Assembly: GCA_030151725.1 (NCBI GenBank)
Contig: JASLDD010000079.1
Coordinates: 1 to 8,014, forward strand
Direction: 5' to 3'
Source of the DNA: Solirubrobacteraceae bacterium
GTDB lineage: Bacteria > Actinomycetota > Thermoleophilia > Solirubrobacterales > Solirubrobacteraceae
DNA: 8,014 nucleotides
Shown: piece after piece, positions 1-6,741 of the stretch
Layout: the number at the start of each line of letters is the position of its first letter
Numbering within the stretch: position 1 is the stretch's first letter
Position numbers and translations under genes: made by a program
The notes under the pieces: model-generated
Told to the model about the DNA's origin: nothing
Database searches by the model: none
What the model saw: only the letters and a program-made list of their open reading frames with translations

Positions 1-325
1 CATACACCGGCGCAGTGGGAAACTGCAGTAGCGCCTCCCAGTAGTTGGGCTCCTGATCCCGGTGCAAGGGCGCGCAGGTGGGCCTGGGCTCAAGCGTCTC
101 GTTCAAGATGGACAGTCGCCTTAGCGGAATGCCTTGGATTACGCCCTCGTCAGCAACCTTCCATGCTGGCTCCCCGAGCCGCTCGCTCGTAGCGCCCTGG
201 GGCCATGGAGTGTCGACATCGAGCAGGATGCGATCTCGAACCCGGGGTGATATGCGGAACTCGTCGGCAGCACCGACCCTCAACTCGTCCACGACTGGTG
301 AAGATTGGTCGGATAAGCGGATCAT
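1..325 (-). CDS. Unrecognised protein, N-terminal part only (C-terminus outside the window)
   Basis: An open frame of 108 codons starts at ATG 325 and runs off the left edge without a stop. I do not recognise the family and assign no function. A TAG lies four codons upstream in frame, so ATG 325 is the only ATG, GTG or TTG start available. The visible part is hydrophilic, with no signal peptide or membrane segment: it begins MIRLSDQSSPVVDELRVG, has a charged stretch near 25-36 (SPRVRDRILLDVD), and later LRRLSILNE and QEPNYWEALL. Coding is supported by balanced amino-acid composition and by many TGA/TAA triplets that fall only in the other frames. By hand count about 71% of third positions are G or C, clearly below the roughly 90% in the first codons of the downstream peptidase gene, so the gene may be foreign or weakly selected. 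No good ribosome binding site is seen. The overlapping plus-strand frame (78-446) is serine-rich and looks like its shadow. Confidence 0.55.
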   Translation of the reverse strand, partial: MIRLSDQSSPVVDELRVGAADEFRISPRVRDRILLDVDTPWPQGATSERLGEPAWKVADEGVIQGIPLRRLSILNETLEPRPTCAPLHRDQEPNYWEALLQFPTAPVY

Positions 326-641
326 GGCGGACGCAACCTACACGATGTCTGACGTGTGTGATGGTGGCCGCCTACGAGCTTCTGCCCGCACACTGGCAGC
401 AGGCGAGTCACACCGCGCCTACCCGCCTTCTGGCCCAGCGGATTAGCCGTGCGAGCCCGTTTCTAAGCGATCTCGATATATACCGCCGGGGTGCGGGTGC
501 GTGCCCGGAGCTCACCCAGGTCTTACGAAGCGTTTCTCTTCTTTGGGAATACGTGCGATGACGCACGCTCCATCAGCGAGGTTGGGGATCTGGCTGGCAA
601 CGCGAGCCGAGGATGCGAGCTGGAGCCCTTATCGTCTCCTC
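326..641. other. Intergenic region, 316 bases, no convincing gene
   Basis: This stretch separates the peptidase stop from the truncated gene at the left edge. It is visibly less GC-rich than the core genes, with T-rich runs near 525-550 and an AT-rich core (GATATATAC) at 475-483. A purine-rich GGAGGAG directly follows the peptidase stop on the minus strand but has no start codon at a usable distance. Two small inverted repeats are present: CGTGCG/CGCACG at 552-567 and CCGGG/CCCGG at 486-508. The AT-rich patch could be a -10 region for the minus-strand gene at 1-325, although no -35 match lies at the right spacing. A plus-strand frame at 361-561 (66 codons) is open, but has no ribosome binding site and no recognisable family. 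Confidence 0.5.
552..567 (-). terminator. Small hairpin downstream of the peptidase gene, possible terminator
   Basis: The arms CGTGCG (552-557) and CGCACG (562-567) are perfectly complementary around a four-base loop. Read on the minus strand, the stem lies about 75 bases after the peptidase stop and is followed by TATTCCC, which is not a real U-tract. It could end or stabilise the transporter-peptidase transcript. The stem is short and the lack of a T-run makes an intrinsic terminator uncertain. Confidence 0.25.
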
Positions 642-2462
642 CTACAACCGCCCGGAAGCCCGAGCCGCCTCTTCCGCTTCCTCCAGCTGCCGCTCAACCA
701 GATCCAGCCCTGCATCCCAGAAGCCGGGGTCGGTGAGGTCAATACCAACGATCCGCCCAAGCTCCTCCGGGCTGCGCGAGCCCCCGGCGGAGAGCATCTC
801 CATGTAGCGGGGCACGAGCTCTGAGCCGGTCTGCTCGTAGCGTTGGTAGACCGACAGCGCGAGCAGCTGCCCGTAGGCGTAGGCGTAGACGTAGCCGGGG
901 CTGCCGATGAAGTGCGGGATGTAGGACCACCAGCTGCGATAGCCCTCCGTCACCTCGACCGAGTCGCCGAGCATCTCGCTCTGACTCTCCGCCCACAGCT
1001 CGCCAAAGCGCTCCACCGACAGCTCGCCCTCCTCGCGCCGGGCGGTGTGGACGAGGTCCTCGAAGTGGTTCATGGCGACCTGACGGAAGACGGTGGCGAT
1101 CGTGTCCTCGAGGTTCTCCGCGAGCAGCGCCAGCCGGGAGGCCGGCGAGGAGTCCTCCTCGAGCAGCCGCCCGAAGACGATCGTCTCGCCGAACACAGAG
1201 GCCGTCTCGGCCAGGGTCAGAGGCGTGTGCTGATGGAAGATGCCCTGGCTGGCCGCCAGGGCGAAGTGCACGCCATGGCCCAGCTCGTGGGCGAGCGTGA
1301 GCACGTCGCGCCTACGCGAGGTGTAGTTGAGCAGGACGTAGGGGAACACCGAGGGCACAGCCGAGGCGCAGAAGGCGCCGCCGCGCTTGGCGGGGCGCAC
1401 GGGGGCGTCGATCGTGTGCTCGTCGAAGAAGCGTTTGGCGAGCGCGCCGAGCTCGGGTGAGAAGGAGGAGTAGCAGTCGAGCACCACCTCGCGGGCCTGG
1501 GCGAACGGGAAGCTGACCTCGTCCTCGGTGACGGCAGCCATGCGGTCGTAGTCGGCGAGGCGATCGACGCCGAGCAGCCTGGCCTTCAGCCGATACCAGC
1601 GGCGCGGGATCTCGTTGCGCGCGCGCACCGCCTCGACCAGCGCCTGCACGGACTCGTCGCTGGCCTCGTTGGCGAGGTTGCGCGCGGCCAGCCAGTTGGG
1701 GTAGCGGCGCAGGCGATCGTCTACGGCCTTGTCGGCGAGCAGCGTGTTGAACAGGAACGCACGCGTGCGAAGGCCGGGCGCAAGCGCCTTGGTGACGGCC
1801 TCGGCGGTGCTGCGGCGAACCTCGCGGTCGGCGTTCGCCAGGCGACTGAGCGCGACGTCGAGCGCCACCTCGCCCTCCTGCCCCTCGAGCTCGACTCCGA
1901 TCGCCGAGGTCAGCTCCTCGAACAGCCTGGTCCAGGCCCCGGCACCGGTGAGGGACTTCTCGGTGAGGATCTTCTCCTCGGGCTCTGAGAGAAGGTGCTC
2001 GCGGTAGCGGCGCACGTTGCGCAGGTGATGGCGGCAGAAGTCGAGGCCGTCGGCGGCGAGCAGCTCCTCGGCGCGCTCGTCGGGCAGGGCGGCCCACTCG
2101 AGCTCGAAGAACAAGAGCATCGTCTGGATCGCCGTCTCCTGCTCCTGCACGCGCTGCAAGAGAGCCCCGTTGGCCGGCGCGGCGGTGTCGGTGGAGAAGC
2201 GCAGCGCGGCGTAGTAGCCGCCGCGACCGATCAGCTCGTAGATGACGCCCAGCTCGCTCATCGCGCGCTGCAGGCCCCCGGCGTCGAGCTCGGCGACCTT
2301 GCCCGCGTGCTCCTCGGCGAAGGCACTCGAGCGATCGAGCGCCTCCTTCAGCCGCCGCTCGACCCCTTCCTCCCCCTCGCCGTCCACGAGCGGCTCGAGA
2401 TCCCAGGCCGTCCCCTGGAGCTCAGGGTCCTCCGGCTCGGTGATTGAGGTTGGCTGGGCCAT
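642..2462 (-). CDS. pepF: M3-family zinc oligoendopeptidase (PepF-like)
   Basis: This predicted cytosolic metallopeptidase of 606 residues hydrolyses short peptides, and the length is normal for bacterial oligoendopeptidase F (about 600). The zinc site is visible as HELGH at 392-396 with the third ligand probably E419 in LTLAETASVFGE. The conserved substrate-binding region appears as YIPHFIG (514-520) followed by GYVYAYAYG (523-531), which supplies the tyrosines and histidine typical of M3 enzymes. The N-terminal WDLEPL (20-25) matches the usual beginning of PepF proteins, so ATG 2462 is a good start, although no clear Shine-Dalgarno sequence precedes it. There is no signal peptide. The gene follows the ABC permease by 49 bases on the same strand, so co-transcription is likely. 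The gene symbol reflects family membership; the true substrates are unknown and could be recycled or signal peptides. Confidence 0.92.
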   Translation of the reverse strand: MAQPTSITEPEDPELQGTAWDLEPLVDGEGEEGVERRLKEALDRSSAFAEEHAGKVAELDAGGLQRAMSELGVIYELIGRGGYYAALRFSTDTAAPANGALLQRVQEQETAIQTMLLFFELEWAALPDERAEELLAADGLDFCRHHLRNVRRYREHLLSEPEEKILTEKSLTGAGAWTRLFEELTSAIGVELEGQEGEVALDVALSRLANADREVRRSTAEAVTKALAPGLRTRAFLFNTLLADKAVDDRLRRYPNWLAARNLANEASDESVQALVEAVRARNEIPRRWYRLKARLLGVDRLADYDRMAAVTEDEVSFPFAQAREVVLDCYSSFSPELGALAKRFFDEHTIDAPVRPAKRGGAFCASAVPSVFPYVLLNYTSRRRDVLTLAHELGHGVHFALAASQGIFHQHTPLTLAETASVFGETIVFGRLLEEDSSPASRLALLAENLEDTIATVFRQVAMNHFEDLVHTARREEGELSVERFGELWAESQSEMLGDSVEVTEGYRSWWSYIPHFIGSPGYVYAYAYGQLLALSVYQRYEQTGSELVPRYMEMLSAGGSRSPEELGRIVGIDLTDPGFWDAGLDLVERQLEEAEEAARASGRL

Positions 2463-2467
2463 GCTCG

Positions 2468-2497
2468 GGGAGCTTAGCTATCCGCAACGCCGCTCCC
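2468..2497 (-). other. Inverted repeat in the permease-peptidase gap
   Basis: In the 49-base gap, GGGAGC (2497-2492 read on the minus strand) can pair with GCTCCC (2473-2468) across an 18-base loop, ending five bases before the peptidase start codon. A stem here could affect translation initiation of the peptidase or act as a weak processing or attenuation site. With only six pairs and a long loop it may also be chance. Confidence 0.2.
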
Positions 2498-2511
2498 GCC
2501 AAGCACGTGAC

Positions 2512-5094
2512 CTACTCGGCGGCAAGCGCGCCGAGCACGTTCAGCCGGGCCGCCCGGCGGGCCGGCAGCTGCGCGGCCAGCAGCCCGGCGAGCGCAGCCA
2601 CGAACAGCAGGATGACGAGCGTGCCGAAGGGAATCGCCTGCACGTAGCCGGATTCCGACAGCGTCAGGCTGGTCACGAGGATCGCCCCCACCACGCCGAT
2701 CACGAGCCCGAAGACACCGCCGATGAGGGCCGTGATGATGGACTCGTAGCGGATCATCTGGCGGATCTGGCGGCGCGAGGTGCCGATCGCGCGCAGCATG
2801 CCAAGCTCGCGCGTGCGCTCGTAGATGGAGAGGACCAGGGTGTTGACGATGCCGAACAGCGAGACGATCACCGACAGCGCCAGCAGCACGTAGATGAGCG
2901 CGAGCAGCGTGTTGATCTGGTTGGCCTGATCCTGCTTGAACTGAGCCGCCGTGCGCGAGCGCGCCTGCGGGAAGGAGGCCGCCAGCAGCCGGTTGACGGC
3001 CGGCTGGACCTGGGCGTCGGTGGCGCCGGGTTGGTAGGTGACGAAGTCGAGCGCATCGTCGTGCTGGCCGAACTGCGCCCGGGAGAGCGTCAGCGAGATC
3101 GTGAAGTCTCCGAGCAGACGCGCGTTGTCGGCGGCGATCCCACGCACGGTCAGCTTCACGTACCGATTGGAGACCGTCTGCAGAGTGACCGTCTGCCCGA
3201 CCTTCAGATGATGGGCTTTTGCATAGGACTTGGTGACGATCGTGCCCGTGTCACCCAGCCCCAGCAGCGCGGCGTTGGACCCCTTCTGCCATTCGATCCG
3301 ATACGTGTGCACGAACGTGCTCGGTTCGATTGCGGTCACCGTCGAGTTGCTCGAGCTGCCTATGCGCCTGCCGATCGTGAAGGCGATCGGCGTGACACGC
3401 GCGACACCATCCACATGCCGCAGCGCCGGGGCAACCAGGGCGGGGATGCCCTGTTCGGAGGTCGACTGCGAGTTCTCGACGATCAGGTTCCCGGCAAAGG
3501 AGCGGCTCACGGCCTGATCGATCGTCGCCTTGGTCCCGTCGGCGAGCACGGACACAAAGGCGACGAGCGCGATGCCGACGGTCAGAGCAGCGGCAGTGAT
3601 CATCGTGCGGCCGGGCTGGCGGATCGAGTTTTCACGCGCGAGGCGGCCGGTGACGCCCCGCCAGACCACGAGCACGCCAATCGCGCGGGCGAGGGCGGGG
3701 ACGATGCGGTAGTGGCGCGGAGGCCGCTCGCCACCGCGCCGCAGCCGTACCCACAGCCTCACACCGCGGAATACGATCACGACGAGGAGCACGATCGCGA
3801 CGCCGCCGCCGAGCACGACCTGCGCCGCGATGACGAATACGAGATAGAGCACGAAGCGAACGATCAACGCTCGCCGGGTGGGCAGCGGTCGCGGCGGGAT
3901 CTCCAACCCCTCGCGCATCGCCGCCAGCGGCGGCACGCGTGTCGCTCGGAGCGCGGGCGGCAGTCCGGCAAGCACGGTGACGAGGGTGCCCACGAGCAGC
4001 GAGACGACGATGGTGCGGGTCTCGAGGACGGTGCCGGAGTCGGGCAGATCGGCGCCGAAACTCTTGAACAGCTGGTCGAGCGCGGGCGCGAGCGCAATGC
4101 CGCCGAGCAGCCCGAGGACGGCGCCCCCCACACCCAGCAGCAGCCCTTCGATGACGACTGCCCGCATGATCTGAACGCGGGAGCTGCCGAGCGTGCGCAG
4201 CAGACCGAACTCGCGGGTGCGCTGGGCGACGGTGATGGAGAAGGTGTTGAAGATGATGAAGGCGCCCACGACGAGCGAGACGTAGGCGAACACGAGCAGG
4301 AACGTGCGCAGGAAGCCGAGGTTGCTTTCGAGGTTGGAGGTGTCCTTCTTGGCCTCTTGCTTGCCTGTGCGCGCGACGACGGAGTGCGGCAGCACGGCGC
4401 GCAGCCGCGCACGAAGCTGGGTGGGCGAGACGCCGGGTGCGGCGGCGACGTCGATCTGGTCGAAGTGACCGGCCTCGCCCACGACACGCTGGGCCTCCGA
4501 TGGGATCAAGACGGCGGCGCTCGCCCCGCCGAAGGACTGACCGCCGCCGAACTTTAGGATGCCCACCACGGTGTAGCGCCTGGAGACGGCCGATCCGGCG
4601 ATGAGGATCTGGCCGCCGATCTTCAGGTTGGCCTTCTCGGCGGTCGCCTGGTCGATGGCGACTTCGCCGGCGCTTGCGGGAAAGCGACCTTCCACGGGCT
4701 TGAAGGACTCAAAGCGCGCGGGCTCGAGCGAGGCGACGAAGTTGGGAGCGCCGCCTGTGGTGAGGCGCTTGCCGTGAGTGTCCAGGAAGGTGGCAGGCGT
4801 GAAGATCGTGCCCGCCGCCTGCGCGACGCCGGGGGTCGTGCGCACCTGCGCCAACAGCGCATCGGTGATCGGCGAGATCTGCGCGCGCGTTTCGCGCCCC
4901 AGGGTTTCTGTGGGGCTGATCACGACCGAGTTGCCGCTGTTGGCTGCCTGGAAGATGCCGGCAAAGGACTGGTTGATGGTGTCGGTGAGCACGTATGTGC
5001 CTGCCATCAACGCCACGCCCAGCGCGATCGAGATGCCTGTCAGCAGCACGCGGAGCTTGCGCTGGAGAAAGCCCCTCAGTACCAGGCTGAGCAT
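2512..5094 (-). CDS. ABC transporter permease, FtsX/MacB type, duplicated architecture
   Basis: This 860-residue integral membrane protein is the membrane partner of the upstream ATPase. The layout is an internal duplication. Each half has a first membrane helix (about 15-36 and 497-518), a large extracytoplasmic MacB-like domain (about 40-260 and 525-725), and an FtsX domain with three helices (about 264-288, 312-340, 362-385; and 730-758, 785-812, 823-845). One or two extra helices at about 408-445 join the halves. Each FtsX domain carries the same cytoplasmic coupling motif: RTREFGLLRTLGSSRVQI at 292-309 and RTRELGMLRAIGTSRRQI at 760-777. No cysteine is present. ATG 5094 overlaps the ATPase stop in TGATG, indicating translational coupling. 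The frame stays open upstream through the whole ATPase gene, but that part translates into arginine-rich nonsense, so the start is at 5094. Such transporters often handle lipoproteins, peptides or drugs; the substrate cannot be read from the sequence. Confidence 0.93.
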   Translation of the reverse strand: MLSLVLRGFLQRKLRVLLTGISIALGVALMAGTYVLTDTINQSFAGIFQAANSGNSVVISPTETLGRETRAQISPITDALLAQVRTTPGVAQAAGTIFTPATFLDTHGKRLTTGGAPNFVASLEPARFESFKPVEGRFPASAGEVAIDQATAEKANLKIGGQILIAGSAVSRRYTVVGILKFGGGQSFGGASAAVLIPSEAQRVVGEAGHFDQIDVAAAPGVSPTQLRARLRAVLPHSVVARTGKQEAKKDTSNLESNLGFLRTFLLVFAYVSLVVGAFIIFNTFSITVAQRTREFGLLRTLGSSRVQIMRAVVIEGLLLGVGGAVLGLLGGIALAPALDQLFKSFGADLPDSGTVLETRTIVVSLLVGTLVTVLAGLPPALRATRVPPLAAMREGLEIPPRPLPTRRALIVRFVLYLVFVIAAQVVLGGGVAIVLLVVIVFRGVRLWVRLRRGGERPPRHYRIVPALARAIGVLVVWRGVTGRLARENSIRQPGRTMITAAALTVGIALVAFVSVLADGTKATIDQAVSRSFAGNLIVENSQSTSEQGIPALVAPALRHVDGVARVTPIAFTIGRRIGSSSNSTVTAIEPSTFVHTYRIEWQKGSNAALLGLGDTGTIVTKSYAKAHHLKVGQTVTLQTVSNRYVKLTVRGIAADNARLLGDFTISLTLSRAQFGQHDDALDFVTYQPGATDAQVQPAVNRLLAASFPQARSRTAAQFKQDQANQINTLLALIYVLLALSVIVSLFGIVNTLVLSIYERTRELGMLRAIGTSRRQIRQMIRYESIITALIGGVFGLVIGVVGAILVTSLTLSESGYVQAIPFGTLVILLFVAALAGLLAAQLPARRAARLNVLGALAAE

Positions 5095-5843
5095 CAGCCC
5101 ACGGACTTCATGAGGTCGAGCGCCTGCTCGGCCGTCCCGGCGTCGCCGTCGTGCACGATTCGTCCGTCGGCGAGCACCAGCAGCCGGTCGGCGAAGGAGG
5201 CGGCGTGGGCGTCGTGAGTCACCATCACGACCGTCTGATCGAAGTCGTCGACCGCGTGGCGCAGCAGGCCGAGCACGTCGTTGGAGGCTTTGGAGTCGAG
5301 GTTGCCGGACGGCTCGTCGGCGAACACGACGGAGGGCTTTGAGATCAGGGCGCGCGCGACGGCCACGCGCTGCTGCTGTCCACCCGAGAGCTCGGCGGGG
5401 CGGTGGGCGAGGCGATCGCGGATGCCGACCGTATCGACGAGACGGTCGAACCACTCGCGGTCGGGCTTGCGCCCGGCGATCGAGAGCGGCAGCAGGATGT
5501 TCTCCTCGGCACTGAGCACGGGCAGCAGGTTGAAGGTCTGGAAGATGAAGCCGATGCGGTCGCGGCGCAGCTGCGTGAGCTCGCGGTCGTTCAGATCGGT
5601 CAGCTGCACGCCGGCCACGGAGACGGTGCCGGATGTCGGCCGGTCGAGCCCGGCGAGGATGTGCATGAGCGTCGACTTGCCCGACCCCGACGGCCCCATG
5701 ATCGCCGCGAAGCGCCCGGTGGGGAAGTCGACGGTGACGCCCGCCAGGGCGTTCACGGCCACCTCGCCCTCGCCGTAGCGACGCGTGAGGTCGCTGGCTG
5801 CGACGATGCTTCCGCTTGCGAATTCGGCTTGCCCCGGTGCCAC
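5094..5843 (-). CDS. ABC transporter ATP-binding protein, MacB/LolD type
   Basis: This cytoplasmic ATPase powers the FtsX-type permease encoded immediately downstream. From a GTG start at 5843 it has 249 residues, and all nucleotide-binding motifs are intact: Walker A GPSGSGKS (50-57), Q-loop in FQTFNLLP (Q102), signature LSGGQQQR (152-159), Walker B VVFADEP (172-178), D-loop SGNLDS (179-184) and H-loop VTHD (H210). The sequence around GLDRPTSG and FQTFNLLPVLSAEENILLPL is typical of the MacB/LolD/FtsE-like group. Start choice: GTG 5900 would add 19 unconserved residues and overlap the divergent thyX start by six bases, whereas GTG 5843 lies seven bases after a TACACT box and suits a leaderless transcript. 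Neither has a Shine-Dalgarno sequence, so the longer form (to 5900) remains possible. The last base of its TGA is the first base of the permease ATG. Confidence 0.92.
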   Translation of the reverse strand: MAPGQAEFASGSIVAASDLTRRYGEGEVAVNALAGVTVDFPTGRFAAIMGPSGSGKSTLMHILAGLDRPTSGTVSVAGVQLTDLNDRELTQLRRDRIGFIFQTFNLLPVLSAEENILLPLSIAGRKPDREWFDRLVDTVGIRDRLAHRPAELSGGQQQRVAVARALISKPSVVFADEPSGNLDSKASNDVLGLLRHAVDDFDQTVVMVTHDAHAASFADRLLVLADGRIVHDGDAGTAEQALDLMKSVG

Positions 5844-5894
5844 TGCTGTCAGTGTATGGGGACGCCCGGCGCGATATGTAGGATCGCTCGCCCG
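5841..5894. promoter_or_regulatory. Divergent control region between the ABC operon and thyX
   Basis: Both transcription units should start within this gap of about 51 bases. For the minus-strand operon, TACACT (5856-5851) fits a TANNNT -10 box and ends seven bases before GTG 5843. For thyX, TAGGAT (5879-5884) fits the actinobacterial -10 pattern and ends ten bases before ATG 5895; TATGTA at 5875-5880 is an alternative. No clear -35 box is seen for either. Neither gene has a well-placed Shine-Dalgarno sequence, consistent with leaderless or near-leaderless mRNAs. Two short inverted repeats overlap these boxes: CACTG/CAGTG at 5841-5854 and GCGAT/ATCGC at 5871-5887. These could be operators, but the arms are only five bases long. 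The boxes come from eye matching only. Confidence 0.4.
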
Positions 5895-6683
5895 ATGCAC
5901 GAGACAAGCCCAGACGTCTTTCTGCTGGCCCGCCCTTCGATCGACTTCGAGGGAATGCGCGCCTACCTTCAGGACGTGGGCGGTGAGTCATGGCTCGAGC
6001 GCCGGCTCGAAGAGTCCGAGGAGTCGCCCAACGGCGGTGAGCTGATCGTGGAGTTCGGCGGGCGCGCCTGCTACCGCAGCTGGGAGCCGGGGCTCAACGC
6101 GAACGTCACGCGCGTGCGCACCGACCAGCGCGAGTACTTCGCCAACATCCTGCGCTCGGCACATGGGAGCGTGCTGGAGCACGCCAACTACTCTTTCGCC
6201 CTGCGGAACGTTTCGAGAGTATTCACTCACGAGCTTGTACGCCATCGCGCCGGCTCGGCCTTCAGCCAGGAGAGCCTTCGCTACGTGCGCCTGACAGACA
6301 TCGGCTTTCGCGTGCCGCCGGCCCTGGAGCCGGTCCGCGAGCAGGTGCTCTCGATCGTCGAGCAGCTGGAGGAGTTCCAGAAGAGCGCAGCCCAGGAGCT
6401 TGGCATCGACGAGGAGGGCGTCCCCTTCCACGTCAAGAAGGAGGTCACCTCCGCGCTGCGCCGCCTGGCGCCGATCGGCCTCAGCACGGACATCCTGTGG
6501 ACGGCCAACGCGCGAACGCTGCGGCATGTGATCGAGATGCGCACGGCGGAGGGCGCCGAGGAGGAGCTGAGGCTGGTGTTCGACAAGATCGCGCGGATCA
6601 TGCAGGTCGAGGCACCCGGGCTGTTCCAGGACTTCGCGCGCCAGGACGACGGCTCCTGGGTGCCCGAGCACCGCAAGGTCTGA
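5895..6683 (+). CDS. thyX: FAD-dependent thymidylate synthase ThyX
   Basis: This cytosolic flavoenzyme makes dTMP from dUMP, using methylenetetrahydrofolate as carbon donor and NADPH-reduced FAD, replacing the unrelated ThyA. The protein has 262 residues, slightly longer than many ThyX proteins (about 220-250), and should act as a homotetramer. The family signature appears as RHRAGSAFSQESLRY (116-130). Most ThyX proteins have RHR, seven residues, then SxRY; here eight residues separate RHR from S127-L-R-Y, so there is one extra residue in the motif. HGSVLEHANYSF (90-101) and the C-terminal STDILWTANARTLRH with RTAEGAEEE (about 197-224) are also family-like. The only cysteine is C59. ATG 5895 starts MHETSPDVFLLA; the frame upstream is open but is antisense to the ATPase. 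AGGA at 5880-5883 is rather far away for a ribosome binding site. The gene diverges from the ABC operon and converges with the sulfotransferase-like gene. Confidence 0.95.
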   Translation: MHETSPDVFLLARPSIDFEGMRAYLQDVGGESWLERRLEESEESPNGGELIVEFGGRACYRSWEPGLNANVTRVRTDQREYFANILRSAHGSVLEHANYSFALRNVSRVFTHELVRHRAGSAFSQESLRYVRLTDIGFRVPPALEPVREQVLSIVEQLEEFQKSAAQELGIDEEGVPFHVKKEVTSALRRLAPIGLSTDILWTANARTLRHVIEMRTAEGAEEELRLVFDKIARIMQVEAPGLFQDFARQDDGSWVPEHRKV

Positions 6684-6689
6684 GCCAAA

Positions 6690-6728
6690 GGCCGGCCCCG
6701 GAGCGCGACTGCACCCCGGAGGCCGGCC
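6690..6728. terminator. GC-rich hairpin between convergent genes, likely bidirectional terminator
   Basis: Arms GGCCGGCC plus CCGG (6690-6701) and CCGG plus GGCCGGCC (6716-6728) pair to give 12 base pairs, interrupted by a single bulged A at 6720, around a 14-base loop. The hairpin sits seven bases after the thyX stop and 13 bases from the stop of the convergent gene. Read on the minus strand it is followed by TTT; on the plus strand there is no T-run (CTAAATAATC), so it resembles the U-less terminators common in actinobacteria. Each arm contains the self-complementary GGCCGGCC, so alternative pairings are possible. Confidence 0.65.
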
Positions 6729-6741
6729 GCTAAATAATCGA

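Noticed and set aside
78..446. A 122-codon plus-strand frame
   Set aside because: It is very serine-rich with no ribosome binding site; the minus-strand frame at 1-325 has better composition and codon pattern.
361..561. A possible 66-residue plus-strand protein starting MVAAYELLPAHW
   Set aside because: The composition is passable, but there is no ribosome binding site and no family match, and the frame opens earlier without a clear start. It could be a decayed fragment.
843..1460. A 205-codon plus-strand frame
   Set aside because: It is antisense to the zinc-site half of the M3 peptidase and has no recognisable motif.
2242..4557. A 771-codon open frame on the plus strand
   Set aside because: It is antisense to the permease and to the peptidase N-terminus, is extremely rich in R, D, E, Q and G with no domain pattern, and reflects GC-rich codon bias opposite real genes.
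5403..5894. Upstream extension of thyX by 164 codons
   Set aside because: It lies antisense to the ATPase gene and has no ThyX homology. ATG 5895 gives a normal ThyX N-terminus.
5094..5991. N-terminal extension of the permease into a 1159-residue fusion
   Set aside because: The upstream part is read in another frame of an intact ATPase gene and is arginine-rich with no motifs. The TGATG overlap gives a natural start at 5094.
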